A stretch of 64,000 bases of DNA, from the NCBI GenBank assembly GCA_001247695.2, contig LGRX02013729.1, forward strand, positions 1 to 64,000, in the 5' to 3' direction. The notes beneath the pieces are model-generated. The model did no database searches. It was not told the origin of the DNA and was given only the letters and a program-made list of their open reading frames with translations. Source of the DNA: Cymbomonas tetramitiformis (lineage: Eukaryota; Chlorophyta; Pyramimonadophyceae; Pyramimonadales; Pyramimonadaceae). Every line of letters begins with the position of its first letter. The stretch's first letter is position 1. The position numbers and the translations under genes were made by a program. Of the stretch, positions 42,036 through 52,449 are shown piece after piece.

Positions 42036-45000
42036 AAGCGAATGCTTAAGTGTCCCTTCACTGACTGCTTTTTGCAGATCACCATGCATCCGCCCAGCAC
42101 GGCTGAACACACGTTCTACTCGTCCTGCAGTAGTTGCAGGCGGGGCGAGAAACTGCCTAGCCATACGGGCCACATTAGGCACTACACTCCTTAGCCTCTT
42201 CCAATAACCTAGCAAGTCGAAGTCAGGATCTAATTGATCTTCCTGAGGCAAAGCCAAATACTGATCTAACTCATCCCTCTCTGCCGGCTTCTGCGCTGCT
42301 GACACACTCGCGCTCTTGAGCCGTCGCTGCATAAATGCACCTACTACGTGCATATCTTTCTCCTCAGCGTTCTTCTCCACTTGCTGAACTTCCTCCACTT
42401 TCCAGTCTGCGTCCCACGCAGCACGCAACCATGCCACAGACCTACACGCGACAACACCCACCAATAAGCATATGTGCACAACTTGCCAATGCACAAACAA
42501 TTGTAGACACAAAATAGCTAAGTGACAGCTAATAGCTAGGTACCAAGTATCTTACCTTTCGCGCGTGAGCGTCCCAGAGTCATACCGCACCATTCCGTCG
42601 AAGTCGAAGTTCTTGAAGCGAGGATCCAGCAACCCCATGGTGGCAATGCACAAGTCCTCGAGCTCGGTGAGGGGGAGGTCCTCAAAGTACCTCTTGCCGT
42701 AGTCGGTGTGCACATCCTCTCTCCCCTTGCGCACTGAATAGGCGAGGTCTTCGTTCATGCTTAAGCTCCTTACCCGATACGATCACAGCGTTCACAGGGT
42801 CCAGCTCGCGCGTGATCAACCAGGCCGTCATAGGAAGCACAAGAGATACCGTCCCAGGGTCCTCCATTATGGATGAACAGATGGCCACAGGTTCCAGGAT
42901 TGGGACCTGCAAAATATTCAACGGAACAAAAACAAGTAAACAGAACCGACAATTGTATTTTTTATATCATGCAAGGTATTGTCAACTAGCACGCACAGGG
43001 AACTATGTGTAGGGCAAGTGATGGGAACGTACCGATTGTTGTATGACCTTCCAGTCCTTCAGACCCAAATGTCTCTTACCCATCTTTATGTTGGCTGCAG
43101 CCAACATAAAACCCAAAGTTCCGAAGCATATTACTCATGGTTAATGATACATATTGCTCCAAAGCAACGTTGTTTGAAGGGCTACTAGACCTTTTAAAAA
43201 TTGTCAATACGTGGTATACCTTCTTACACCCATGGGGGCTTGCATAATTGTGCCCTGGTAGAGTTGGGGTATGATCGCGAAAATACAAAATGCTCCATAT
43301 GTTGGCTGCAGCCAACATAAGAAATTTGTGCAATGTGAGCGGCATGAGAAGGGCATTGAAAAATCAAACACCTATGTTGTCAAGATCTCGAACTGCGCTT
43401 TCTGTAGTGTCTTGTCAAAACTTTCATCCGAGTTCATCTTGGCCCTCAAAATATCGATCGAAGTAACATGGGTATGTAAACACCCAAAATTCCTTGGAAA
43501 TTCCGCAGATTTTCACATTCTCTTGAATAGTAACCCAAATTCTCGCAGATGACTTCGAGCGTCCCAATGTTGTTAACGCATGTGTGAAAGAGAACATCCC
43601 CGCCGTCATTTTAAGCTAATAAAATGTACAATCCGGTACCGACAGCTCCCGGCATTGTCAGCAAGGCTTATGTTGGCTCCAGCCAACATAAGGGGCCCTA
43701 ATGTTGGCTATAGCCAACAGATGGGTAACAGACACATCAAAGCATGCTCCTTGTAGGTGCTCCCATCGTCCGCAGGCACTGTCTTCAGTTCACAGTGGCC
43801 GACGTCGTACATCTGGACCCCAAGTTGAGTGGTTTCAAACCATTGCCACTGCAACAAAGTACCGTTCCAGCGGGTTGGGGAGTCACGAGGTGGAACGTGT
43901 TGAGGGATCTCACTGGTAGTGCGCACAACACTCGAACAGTTTGCTACGTCCAAGGTCAGATCGCCGATGATGTGAAAATATCCACCTAGTCTTAGCACGG
44001 ACAGCACCATTTTCTGGGACGTCAAAATACTTGATCACACTGCGTTGTCCCGTGTGGTCAACACAGCGGGAGCTCTCGAAATTCTCCAAACCGACGACCA
44101 TGTTCGAGCCGTTATCCAGTACAGCCTTGTGCAAACTCTTCGTGGCAGTGTCAGACGTTGCTGTGAACTCCCCTATGCCGAAACCAGATCGATCCTCCTT
44201 CACAGCCTTCTCGATTTCTGGCCCAGTGTGTGCTACCCCTGAGAAAGGGTGGGCGGAACCGAGCAATTCACGGTAGTCAAAGTCCCGGTCGAGCGATGGC
44301 ATACAACATGCCACCAAGTAGAGCGACACCTCCCTCACTCCACAAATCATAGGCTGCTGAAGGTTCGACCTGCGCATATAAGACAGACTAAATGTTAGTA
44401 ACCCGCCGTGGGACGAAATACCGAACCGGATATATCTCGGCCGACTACACCCAACAAGCATCACAGAAACGGTCTTCAAGAAGAAACGGTCAGAACACGC
44501 GGTCTTACCTTATCTTCCTTGAGCTCCTTAATCAGAGCATCGACGGTCTGGTCCGACTTCACGGATAACAGGCACACATGTTTCTCCAGAGTGTCGTGGG
44601 TGGGCGGCGTGTACGTATCGTTCGACAGACACTGGAAAGCCTTGCGAAGGAATCGGTCCGCTTCCGTGATCGAGTGCGGCCTCGTGGAGTCGCAAACCCA
44701 ACGTGCAAGCCATGAGTGAACTTCGTCTCGTTTGGCAGGTGACAACTTGATATTCGAGCCTGTAAAAGGATACCTTACTCAGTAAATTGCGAACAAACCG
44801 AAATTCTAAAGTAGACAGGCATCAAACTAAACGAAACATACCGTAGGCTTTTAGATCTGCTTGAACTGCAGACGTGCTATGGCCTCCATCACCGCCGGGG
44901 TCTGAAGGTTCCTCACTGCCCTGTTGATCAGCGACAAGTGCCAGGCAGCACTCGTCCTTGTGCGCTTTGCTCAGATGTGTCCATACAGTACGTTGGTGGT

Positions 45001-45049
45001 GTTGGCACTGTGCGCGTAAAAGGCAGTGCACCCCGGAACATCGCACTAC
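42036..45049 (-). pseudogene. hAT-3 transposase, multi-exon
   Basis: Exons, read leftward: about 44830-45049 (BED-like finger CQHHQRTVWTHLSKAHKDEC), about 44476-44745, about 43990-44385 (VLDNGSNMVVGLENF, SRCVDHT), about 43750-43900, about 42560-42760 (FEDLPLTELEDLCIATMGLL, DPRFKNFDF) and about 42036-42440 (dimerisation region: MARQFLAPPATTAGRVERVF, SRAGRMHGDL). Introns are GT-AG where visible. A chromodomain exon, if it existed, would lie upstream of 45049 and is not visible before CACTA-1, so whether this member has one is unknown. Codons are broken in places. Confidence 0.75.
43086..43719. repeat. Four copies of a perfect palindrome in a hAT-3 intron
   Basis: The palindrome with core GTTGGCTGCAGCCAAC occurs at 43086-43109 (24 bp), 43298-43319, 43668-43691 (central CC variant) and 43702-43719 (central TA variant). 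Arms are conserved while the central bases change. All lie in non-coding sequence of hAT-3. Confidence 0.9.
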
Positions 45050-45337
45050 TGCGTGAACCAATACGACACGCACAGTTAGAAAACAATACAAGGGTAAAAA
45101 TATAGCACATACGTAGATACGTGTGAGGTTGTAACACACCCCGGCTTTTCATGGTACCGCGCCGGGTTTGTCCAGCTGGTGACACATTGTGACACAGGTG
45201 TGACGTACGCATGACAGATTATCTTATGTGGCACTGGCGATGCAGACGGCTGATGACAGTTTATGGCTGGTTTCAGATGTGACACAAAATGTAGAGTACA
45301 GCCGATGGTGCATGTGGCAGATGTTTGGATGACGACT
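45050..45337. other. hAT-3 upstream remnant
   Basis: No gene recognised. Upstream of the BED exon, with repeated GTGACACA words. Ends where CACTA-1 begins. Confidence 0.4.
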
Positions 45338-45680
45338 CACACTGAGAAGGAATCGTGGTAGAATGTGGTAAACTGGTGTTAAAATGTGGTAAACTGGTGG
45401 TAAACGGCGGTAAGCCCCTATGTGGGGTGGTAATCAGGTGGTAAACGTTAAAATATTTATAAAAAAAAATAACTGACGGTAAATCATTGGTAATTTGCGG
45501 TAACATAGGTTGAAGCATGGTAAAAGCCTGGTAATTTCAGAACGGAGCGTGGTAAACGAGGATCTGGAATGGTAAATGGTCGTGGCCTAATGGTAAATGG
45601 ATATAAAACTTCGCAATGTAGTATAAATATAGAGACGGAGCTGGTAAACCGTGGTAAACGAGGATCCTGAATGGTAGATG
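45338..45680. repeat. CACTA-1 left terminal array
   Basis: About fifteen GGTAAA/GGTAAT/GGTAAG words, mostly in one orientation (e.g. TGTGGTAAACTGGTGGTAAA), occur in 340 bp. The right end (57990-58335) has the same words inverted. Probably transposase-binding sites. Confidence 0.85.
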
Positions 45681-46138
45681 TGCAATTCTCTGGTCTGTGG
45701 CCAAGGTAGAATTGACAGGAGTGGAGCGACTGGCGAATGGCGGCCAGGTATGAACGCAGGCAGGGGTATACATCATCGTTCAGTAGATAGGTGGGATGCG
45801 TCACATACAGATCGTATCATACCTGTCTCGGCTAAACCAGTAGGGAGCCGAAAGGTAGCCGATTTTAGTGGCCACGCGCACCATAGCTGGTAAGAGATAG
45901 AGGTAACGTAGCCAAGAAACCAAGTTAGGTTCTTGAAGTTGAAGTTTTCAAAAAACAGTTAAACTGTAACAGTTTATTTTTTTGTTTATTTAATTTAAGT
46001 AGCAGAAGGTCGAGAAAGAAAATGGCTGGTAAGTAGTTTTACTTTTTTCTTGAATCACGCGGGTGACAGAAAGCAGTTCTGTTGCAATGTATGCAGAACA
46101 GGTAGTTTACTTTTAAAAGCGAGTACTGTTACTTAAGA
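45681..46138. other. CACTA-1 leader region
   Basis: No gene. A possible short exon ATGGCTG with a good donor GTAAGT lies at 46022-46029. Probable promoter and 5' untranslated region of the first CACTA-1 gene. Confidence 0.35.
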
Positions 46139-46249
46139 ATGGAGAGTACCCGAACAGGAGCAACGAGCGCTGCTGAACAAGGTGCACCTAAACGGGCAAG
46201 GACGGCCACGGTTGGCAGCGAGGCAGGCCAGGCCGCACTCGCTCCAAAG
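46139..46249 (+). CDS. Possible N-terminal exon of a CACTA-1 gene
   Basis: 37 codons, MESTRTGATSAAEQGAPKRA and onward, with a basic KRAR patch, ending AAAG|GTTACG at a candidate donor in phase 0. Part of it (GGCCGCACTCGCTCCAAAG) recurs 248 bp further right as a 31-base segment between a candidate acceptor (ATTCATTCAG) and the same donor. Which downstream exon it joins is unknown. Confidence 0.35.
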
Positions 46250-46726
46250 GTTACGTGCCCCATGCTTGTCTCTTGTGGATGTGCATGTTGGATAGGTTCG
46301 TGGCTTAATTAGTTAACCGCTGTTCGACTCAAAGAGCGGACGGCTCCTGAAAGTTTCTGCGTAAATAGGTGGTCAGCGAATATGTGGATACACACAGCCG
46401 GTGACTGCGCCCTGGTGCGGAATCACGTGCTTAGGAAAAGTCACCGGCTGTGCGTATTCATTCAGGTATGCAGGCCAGGCCGCACTCGCTCCAAAGGTTA
46501 CGTGCCCCATGCTTGTCTCTTGTGGATGTGCATGTTGGATAGGTTCGTGGCTTAATTAGTTAACCGCTGTTCGACTGAAAGAGCGGACGGCTCCTGAAAG
46601 TTTCTGCGTAAATAGGTGGTCAGCGAATATGTGGATACACACAGCCGGTGACTGCGCCCTGGTGCGGAATCACGTGCTTAGGAAAAGTCACCGGCTGTGC
46701 GTATTCATTCAGGTATGCGGACTCCC
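46231..46726. repeat. 248-bp tandem duplication carrying exon and intron
   Basis: 46231-46478 is repeated almost exactly as 46479-46726, including GTGGATGTGCATGTTGGATA and CAGCCGGTGACTGCGCCCTG. Each copy has the exon-like piece plus its intron. Confidence 0.9.
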
Positions 46727-47019
46727 CTGTTTTCCGGCATGCACGCTGTGGGATGCCACTGCTGTGGGAATATCCCATGGTTTCCGCAGTGGATTCAAAC
46801 ATGCTTTCGTGAACTGGTGCGCAGGCCTCCGAAGCTGCAACCGTGCAGGGAGGCGGCCTCCCCCGGTCGCTGGAGGAGTGGTCGAGGAAAACCCGGTAAG
46901 ACCGTGAACTTTTCCTTCCCCTCCCTTCCCGTACGGGATCCCGCCCGCCCGCCCTTCATCTAGTGAACGCAGCCGCCACTCCGCGGGTGCCTGGTCAGCA
47001 GCCTGTCGGGCGACTGTTC
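46727..47019. other. Between duplication and 223-bp array
   Basis: A frame open from 46629 continues here (VCGLPCFPACTLWDATAVGI) and could be an exon, but there is no family match and no clear splice pattern. Confidence 0.35.
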
Positions 47020-49965
47020 ATCTGCGGTTGCGAATCAGCGGCCAAGGGGTGAACAGCGAGTCATGGGTGGGATTGTTTTTTTTCCCCGGCATATATCTTT
47101 GTTTATTTCTTTGTAGAAAGGTGCATAGGGTGCACGCAAAGAACATAGGACCCAGGGACAAAGGGTGCGGGGAGGCTGCTCCGCTCCGCGCCGAATCAGG
47201 CGCGTGGCGCGTGCGGCGCTCTCCCCGGCGCTGTGCCTTATCCTGCTTCATCTGCGGTTGCGAATCAGCGGCCAAAGGGTGAGCAGCGGCGCTGCAGGTC
47301 GTGGGTGGGGAGGGATGCGCGAGGGTGCGCGTACGGTAGCTAGGTGCATAGTGTGCACGCAAGGACCATAGGACCCAGGGACAAAGGGTGCGGGGAGGCT
47401 GCTCCGCTCCGCGCCGAATCAGGCGCGTGGCGCGTGCAGCGCTCTCCCCGGCGCTGTGCCTTATGCTGCTTCATCTGCGGTTGCGAATCGGCGGCCAAAG
47501 GGTGAGCAGCGGCGCTGCAGGTCGTGGGTGGGGAGGGATGCGCGAGGGTGCGCGTACGGTAGATAGGTGCATAGCGTGCACACAAGGACCATAGGACCCA
47601 GGGACAAAGGGTGCGGGGAGGCTGCTCCGCTCCGCGCCGAATCAGGCGCGTGGCGCGTGCGGCGCTCTCCCCGGCGCTGTGCCTTATCCTGCTTCAGCTG
47701 CGGTTGCGAAACAGCGGCCAAAGGGTGAGCAGCGGCGCTTCAGGTCGTGGGTGGGGAGGGATGCGCGAGGGTGTGTGTACGGTAGATAGGTGCATAGTGT
47801 GCACGCAAGGACCATAGGACCCAGGGACAAAGCGTGCGGGGAGGCTGCTCCGCTCCGCGCCGAATCAGGCGCGTGGCGCGTGCGGCACTCTCCCCGGCGC
47901 CGTGCCTTATGCTGCTTCATCTGCGGTTGCGAATCAGCGGCCAAAGGGTGAGCAGCGGCGCTGCGAGTCGTGGGTGGGGAGGGATGCGCGAGGGTGCGCG
48001 TACGGTAGATAGGTGCATAGCGTGCACGCAAGGACCATAGGACCCAGGGACCAAGGGTGCGGGGAGGCTGCTCCGCTCCGCGCCGAATCAGGCGCGTGGC
48101 GCGTGCGGCACTCTCCCCGGCGCCGTGCCTTATCCTGCTTCATCTGCGGTTGCGAATCAGCGGCCAATGGGTGAGCAGCGGCGCTGCAGGTCGTGGGTGG
48201 GGAGGGATGCGCGAGGGTGTGTGTACGGTAGATAGGTGCATAGTGTGCACTCAAGGACCATAGGACCCAGGGACAAAGGGTGCGGGGAGGCTGCTCCGCT
48301 CTGCGCCGAATCAGGCGCGTGGCGCGTGCGGCACTCTCCCCGGCGCTGTGCCTTATGCTGCGTCATCTGCGGTTGCGAATCAGCGGCCAAAGGGTGAGCA
48401 GCGGCCAAAGAGTGGCTCTCCCCGGGCCATCGACAGGGCCATGGATACCTGGCGATGTCGGTCCCGAGCTGCGCATGCTTCCACAGCCATCGAGTGTATG
48501 CCCCTGTGACAGTGTCCGTTCGCGTGTTTTTGTAGGGCCGCTCTCGCTGCTCTCTACGCACATGGCTGCTTGTAATAGTCCCCGGCGATGGCAAGTGTTT
48601 CATATGGTCGCTAGCAGCGGCAACTACCGGCCAGTTTAGTGAGCAGGCCGTGAGCAGGGATGGCGGAGGGTGCGCGTTCGGTAGATAGGTGCAAAGCGTG
48701 CACGCAAGGAGCATAGGACCCAGGGACCAAGGGTGCGGGGAGGCTGCTCCGCTCCGCGCCGAATCAGGCGCGTGGCGCGTGCAGCGCTCTCCCCCCCGCT
48801 GTGCCTTATGCTGCTTCATCTGCGGTTGCGAATCAGCGGCCAAAGGGTGAGCAGCGGCGCTGCAGGTCGTGGGTGGGGAGGGATGCGCGAGGGTGCGCGT
48901 ACGGTAGATAGGTGCATAGTGGGCATGCCGGGACCATGGGATCCAGGGACAAAGGGTGCGGGGAGGGTGCTCCGCTCCGCGCCGAATCAGGCGCGTGGCG
49001 CGTGCGGCGCTCTCCCCGGCGCCGTGCCTTATGCTGCTTTATCTGCGGTTGCGAATCAGCGGCCAAAGGGTGAGCAGCGGCGCTGCGAGTGGTAGGTGGG
49101 GAGGAATGCGCGAGGGTGCGCGTACGGTAGATAGGTGCAAAGCGTGCCCGCAAGGACTATAGGACCCAGGGACCAAGGGTGCGGGGAGGCTGCTCCGCTC
49201 CGCGCCGAATCAGGCGCGTGGCGCGTGCGGCGCTCTCCCCGGCGCCGTGCCTTATCCTGCTTCATCTGCGGTTGCGAATCAGCAGCCAAAGAGTGAGCAG
49301 CGGCGCTGCGAGTGGTGGGTGGGGAGGGATGGCGGAGGGTGCGCGTACGGTAGATAGGTGCAAAGCGTGCCCGCAAGGACCATAGGACCCAGGGACCAAG
49401 GGTGCGGGGAGGCTGCTCCGCTCCGCGCCGAATCAGGCGCGTGGCGCGTGCGGCGCTCTCCCCGGCGCCGTGCCTTATCCTGCTTCATCTGCGGTTGCGA
49501 ATCAGCGGCCAAAGGGTGAGCAGCGGCGCTGCGAGTGGTGGGTGGGGAGGAATGCGCGAGGGGGCGCGTACGGTAGATAGGTGCATAGCGTGCACGCAAG
49601 GAGCATAGGACCCAGGGACAAAGGGTGCGGGGAGGCTGCTCCGCTCCGCGCCGAATCAGGCGCTTGGCGCGTGTGGCGCTCTCCCCGGCGCCGTGCCTTA
49701 TGCTGCTTCATCTGCGGTTGCGAATCAGCGGCCAAAGAGTGAGCAGCGGCGCTGCGAGTGGTGGGTGGGGAGGGAAGGCGGAGGGTGCGCGTACGGTAGA
49801 TAGGTGCAAAGCGTGCCCGCAAGGACCATAGGACCCAGGGACCAAGGGTGCGGGGAGGCTGCTCCGCTCCGCGCTGAATCAGGCGCGTGGCGCGTGCGGC
49901 GGTCTCCCCGGCGCCATGCCCTATGCTGGCTCATCTGCGGTTGCGAATCAGCGGCCAAGTGGTGA
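47020..49965. repeat. 223-bp tandem array, about 12 units
   Basis: Units start at 47165 and repeat every 223 bp to 48280; after a 230-bp unique insertion (about 48415-48640) they run from 48733 to 49848. Each contains GGGTGCGGGGAGGCTGCTCC, GCCGAATCAGGCGCGTGGCG and GGTTGCGAATCAGCGGCCAA. Because 223 is not a multiple of three, frames shift between units, but each gives a 68-codon frame on + and a 106-codon frame on -. The boundary segments at 47020-47070 and 49930-49985 are alike (AATCAGCGGCCAAG..GTGAAC, GAGTCATGGGTGGGA), as if the array grew inside one such segment. Confidence 0.95.
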
Positions 49966-50465
49966 ACCGCGAGTCATGGGTGGGACAGGCTTTGTGGAAG
50001 GCTGCCGTCGGACGGGCATATGACCAGGCGACCAGCGACGGCTGGCCATATGTAGGGTCTTATGTAGCGCGACGGCTGTATCCATATCCGTCAGCTTATG
50101 GACGGACATGGTATGGTGCGCAAGTGTTGTCCGCCAAGTGGGTCAACGAGGTGGGCAGCGAAGTAGAAGAATACGAAGGTCCTTGGGTCACGGGTTACGT
50201 ACCGATCGTCACCTCGCCGCCGGATAGGGGTATCAATTTTTATGTTTCTGAGCGGCAGTTCATCCCTCCCGGTGCCATTGACCACGGGTTCCCAGAAGTG
50301 CATCGGGTCACCGTGCCTGCAGAAGGGCAGCCCCGGCTGCTGTATAAAGTTCGATACCCTTGGGACGGGGACGAGGAGGAGCTGTGGCAGCATGAGGTGC
50401 TAGCTGGTGTCCTACACTTTTCGGTAGAGAAAGACCGTGGCTGCCGCATAGTGAAATCCAAGTAG
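49966..50465 (+). CDS. CACTA-1 hypothetical protein A
   Basis: Open frame continuing from the last array unit (ORF from 49887) to the stop at 50463-50465. The unique part begins about GQALWKAAVGRAYDQATSDG and is rich in Trp, Tyr and Pro (TWYGAQVLSAKWVNEVGSEV; LYKVRYPWDGDEEELWQHEV). No family recognised. Its C-terminal half is weakly similar in pattern (VR.Y...W...E) to the protein ending at 52010, so the two may be paralogues. The true start is unclear because the repeat supplies the upstream frame. It may be an exon of a larger gene. Confidence 0.45.
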
Positions 50466-50723
50466 TGGCCAACTAGGCAAAAACATACCTCACCAACCGT
50501 AATTGATGAAGACATACGTTTATAACAGATGTATGCGTGCGTATTGTGTGTGCGTATTGTGTAGAAATATACAAATAAATAATAATGATAAACAAGAACC
50601 ATGGGCGCGGGGAGGCCGGTGTGCATGGTGGCACGGCGGCTGGTTATAGCAGGATGTTTAGGAGGAACTGCGTGACGTTATGGCAAATTGACCCTAGGTC
50701 ACGGGCTTGCACAGGGAGATGCA

Positions 50724-50963
50724 ATGGAGGAGGAATACACGTGGGAGGACGTCCAGAGAATCTTTTTCCCCAGATCCGAGGAGGCGTCCTGCATAGTGTG
50801 TTTAGAGGAAGTGGATCCGGAGGATGTAGTGGACTGCGGTGGCCTAGGATGCGAGTGTAAAGAGAAATACATGCATATTTGGTGTTTTTCTTTGCTTGTA
50901 GAAACCCTTGCCTCCTCGAGGTGGGTGACGTGCCCATGCTGTAGGCAGAAGTGGTTTGAGTGA
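50724..50963 (+). CDS. RING-CH-like small protein
   Basis: 79 residues from MEEEYTWEDVQRIFFPRSEE to the TGA at 50961-50963. The zinc pattern is CIVC-(x)11-C-(x)4-CEC-(x)5-HIWC-(x)16-CPCC, i.e. the C4HC3 order of RING-CH (RINGv) E3 ubiquitin ligases. The short N-terminus is acidic. No membrane segment follows, unlike MARCH-type ligases. Located in CACTA-1 between two unknown proteins and reading in the same direction as the transposase. It could be an N-terminal exon of a larger protein. Confidence 0.65.
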   Translation: MEEEYTWEDVQRIFFPRSEEASCIVCLEEVDPEDVVDCGGLGCECKEKYMHIWCFSLLVETLASSRWVTCPCCRQKWFE

Positions 50964-51059
50964 ACCTCTTTTCAACATGTGTGTACATTATGTGAATAGT
51001 ACATTATGTACATGCTACTGAGTCTCCGCTGGCCTTTTGTTAGGTTGTTAACTTACAAC

Positions 51060-51570
51060 TTGTTATTTGTTCTTTAAAAGTGATCATGTGGATGTTTTCG
51101 GTGTCCTTCAAAGTGTCAACCTGTGGTTGCGATCGTCGCTGGGGATGCATGCGCGAGGGTGCGCGTACGGTAGATAGGTGCATAGTGTGCACGCAAGGAC
51201 CATAGGACCCAGGGACAAAGGGTGCGGGGAGGCTGCTGGCCAACCAGTCGTGGGTGGGGAGGGATGGGCGAGGGTGCGCGTACAGTAGATAGGTGCAGAG
51301 TGTGCATGCAAGGACCAGAGGACCCAGGGGCAAAGGGTGCGGGGAGGCTGCTCCGCTCCGCGCCGAATCAGGCGCGTGGCGCGTGCGGCGCTCTCCCCGG
51401 CGCCGTGTTATAGGCTGCTTCATCTGCGGTTGCGAATCAGCGGCCAAAGGGTGAGCAGCGGCGCTGCGAGTCGTGAGTGGGGAGGGATGGGTGAGGGTGC
51501 GCGTACAGTAGACAGGTGCATAGTGTGCACGCAAGGACCAGAGGACCCAGGGACAAAGGGGGCGGGGAGG
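51060..51570. repeat. Partial 223-bp array units
   Basis: Two to three incomplete units (51140-51240, 51290-51570) of the array at 47165. A further partial copy lies at 52235-52375. Each ends where a unique coding stretch begins, so unit-like segments precede several CACTA-1 genes. Confidence 0.85.
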
Positions 51571-52010
51571 CTGCGCGCGATGGGGGTTGTGATCCCTATC
51601 GTTGAACGTGTATTTTGTGGTATGCGTGGCAGCATACATGGGTCAACACGGAGAACGGGGGCTCGCTGCCTGTGCGTATTGGATGGTCGGTGACGCTTCA
51701 TGAAAGCCGGTTCGTACCGGCGCCTTGGATTATCGAAGCGAAAATTGTCGGATTCAACCCAGACCACGTATGGACCGCGGCGCCCACGGAACATGATGTT
51801 CCCGAAGGGACGTATGATGGAGAATTTGGAGAGCGGCCCCCAAACGGTTACGTGGTCGTGCGGCTGTACCACCCGCGAAGGGAGCATTGGCTGGAGTGGC
51901 AGGAGTATGCACAAATTGTGGAATCGGAGGCGGAGTGTCCGACACACACGGATCCGTCCGACGATGATGAGGAGTATGTTAGTGAAACTAGCGAAGAAGA
52001 CACCAATTAA
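51571..52010 (+). CDS. CACTA-1 hypothetical protein B
   Basis: Frame open to the stop at 52008-52010. It includes LPVRIGWSVTLHESRFVPAP, VVVRLYHPRREHWLEWQEYA and a strongly acidic C-terminus (DPSDDDEEYVSETSEEDTN). The first in-frame Met at 51615 may not be the start. No family recognised. Weak resemblance to protein A. Follows array-like sequence, as protein A does. Confidence 0.45.
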
Positions 52011-52234
52011 CATGCTCGGCCTGTTTGCGCACTTAACGTAATGTAATGAGATGTAACAATATTGAGCATAAATCATCTTTGTGTGTAAAACGCGTGCGTG
52101 CGTGCGTGTGCGTGTGTGTATGAGACCGCCCTGGACGGCCTGCCCTGGTGGACCTCAAAAGTCATTATGATGCAATGTCGCAAGATCTGATTATGCATGT
52201 ACCCGACGGTGCTGTGTGCCATGCACGGGGTGGG

Positions 52235-52380
52235 GACCGATTGTATCGAGGAGGCTGCTCCGCTCCGCGCCGAATCAGGCGCGTGGCGCGTGTGGCGCTC
52301 TCCCCGGCGCCGTGCCTTATGCTGCTTCATCTGCGGTTGCGAATCAGCGGCCAAAGGGTGAGCAGCGGCGCTTAAAATCG
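52235..52380. repeat. Isolated 223-bp unit fragment
   Basis: Contains AGGAGGCTGCTCCGCTCCGC through AGCGGCCAAAGGGTGAGCAG, about two thirds of one unit, just before the gene at 52450. Confidence 0.9.
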
Positions 52381-52449
52381 TGGGTGGGATGGGGTGGGGT
52401 ATCCCGGGTGGGTCGGTGCGGGGCGCAGTATGTTGGCCAGGTATCAATG

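Larger units (their letters stand above)
39670..45337 (-). mobile_element. hAT-3, third hAT, right end missing
   Basis: The left end TAAGGCTCGGTATCGGTTT resembles the hAT-1 end (CAAGGTTCGGTATCGGTTG). The next 300 bp carry repeated AATTCGATT words as a subterminal array. The transposase reads leftward (42036-45049). No matching right terminus is found before the 13-kb CACTA-1 starts at 45338 or beyond 58335, so the right end is lost and the target duplication cannot be tested. TR-GAG-3 is nested in it. Confidence 0.65.

Noticed and set aside
47165..49831. Series of 68-codon and 106-codon frames as a family of small genes
   Set aside because: They are the same 223-bp tandem unit read on both strands. 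Unit length is not a multiple of three, and there are no start-context or codon signs of selection.
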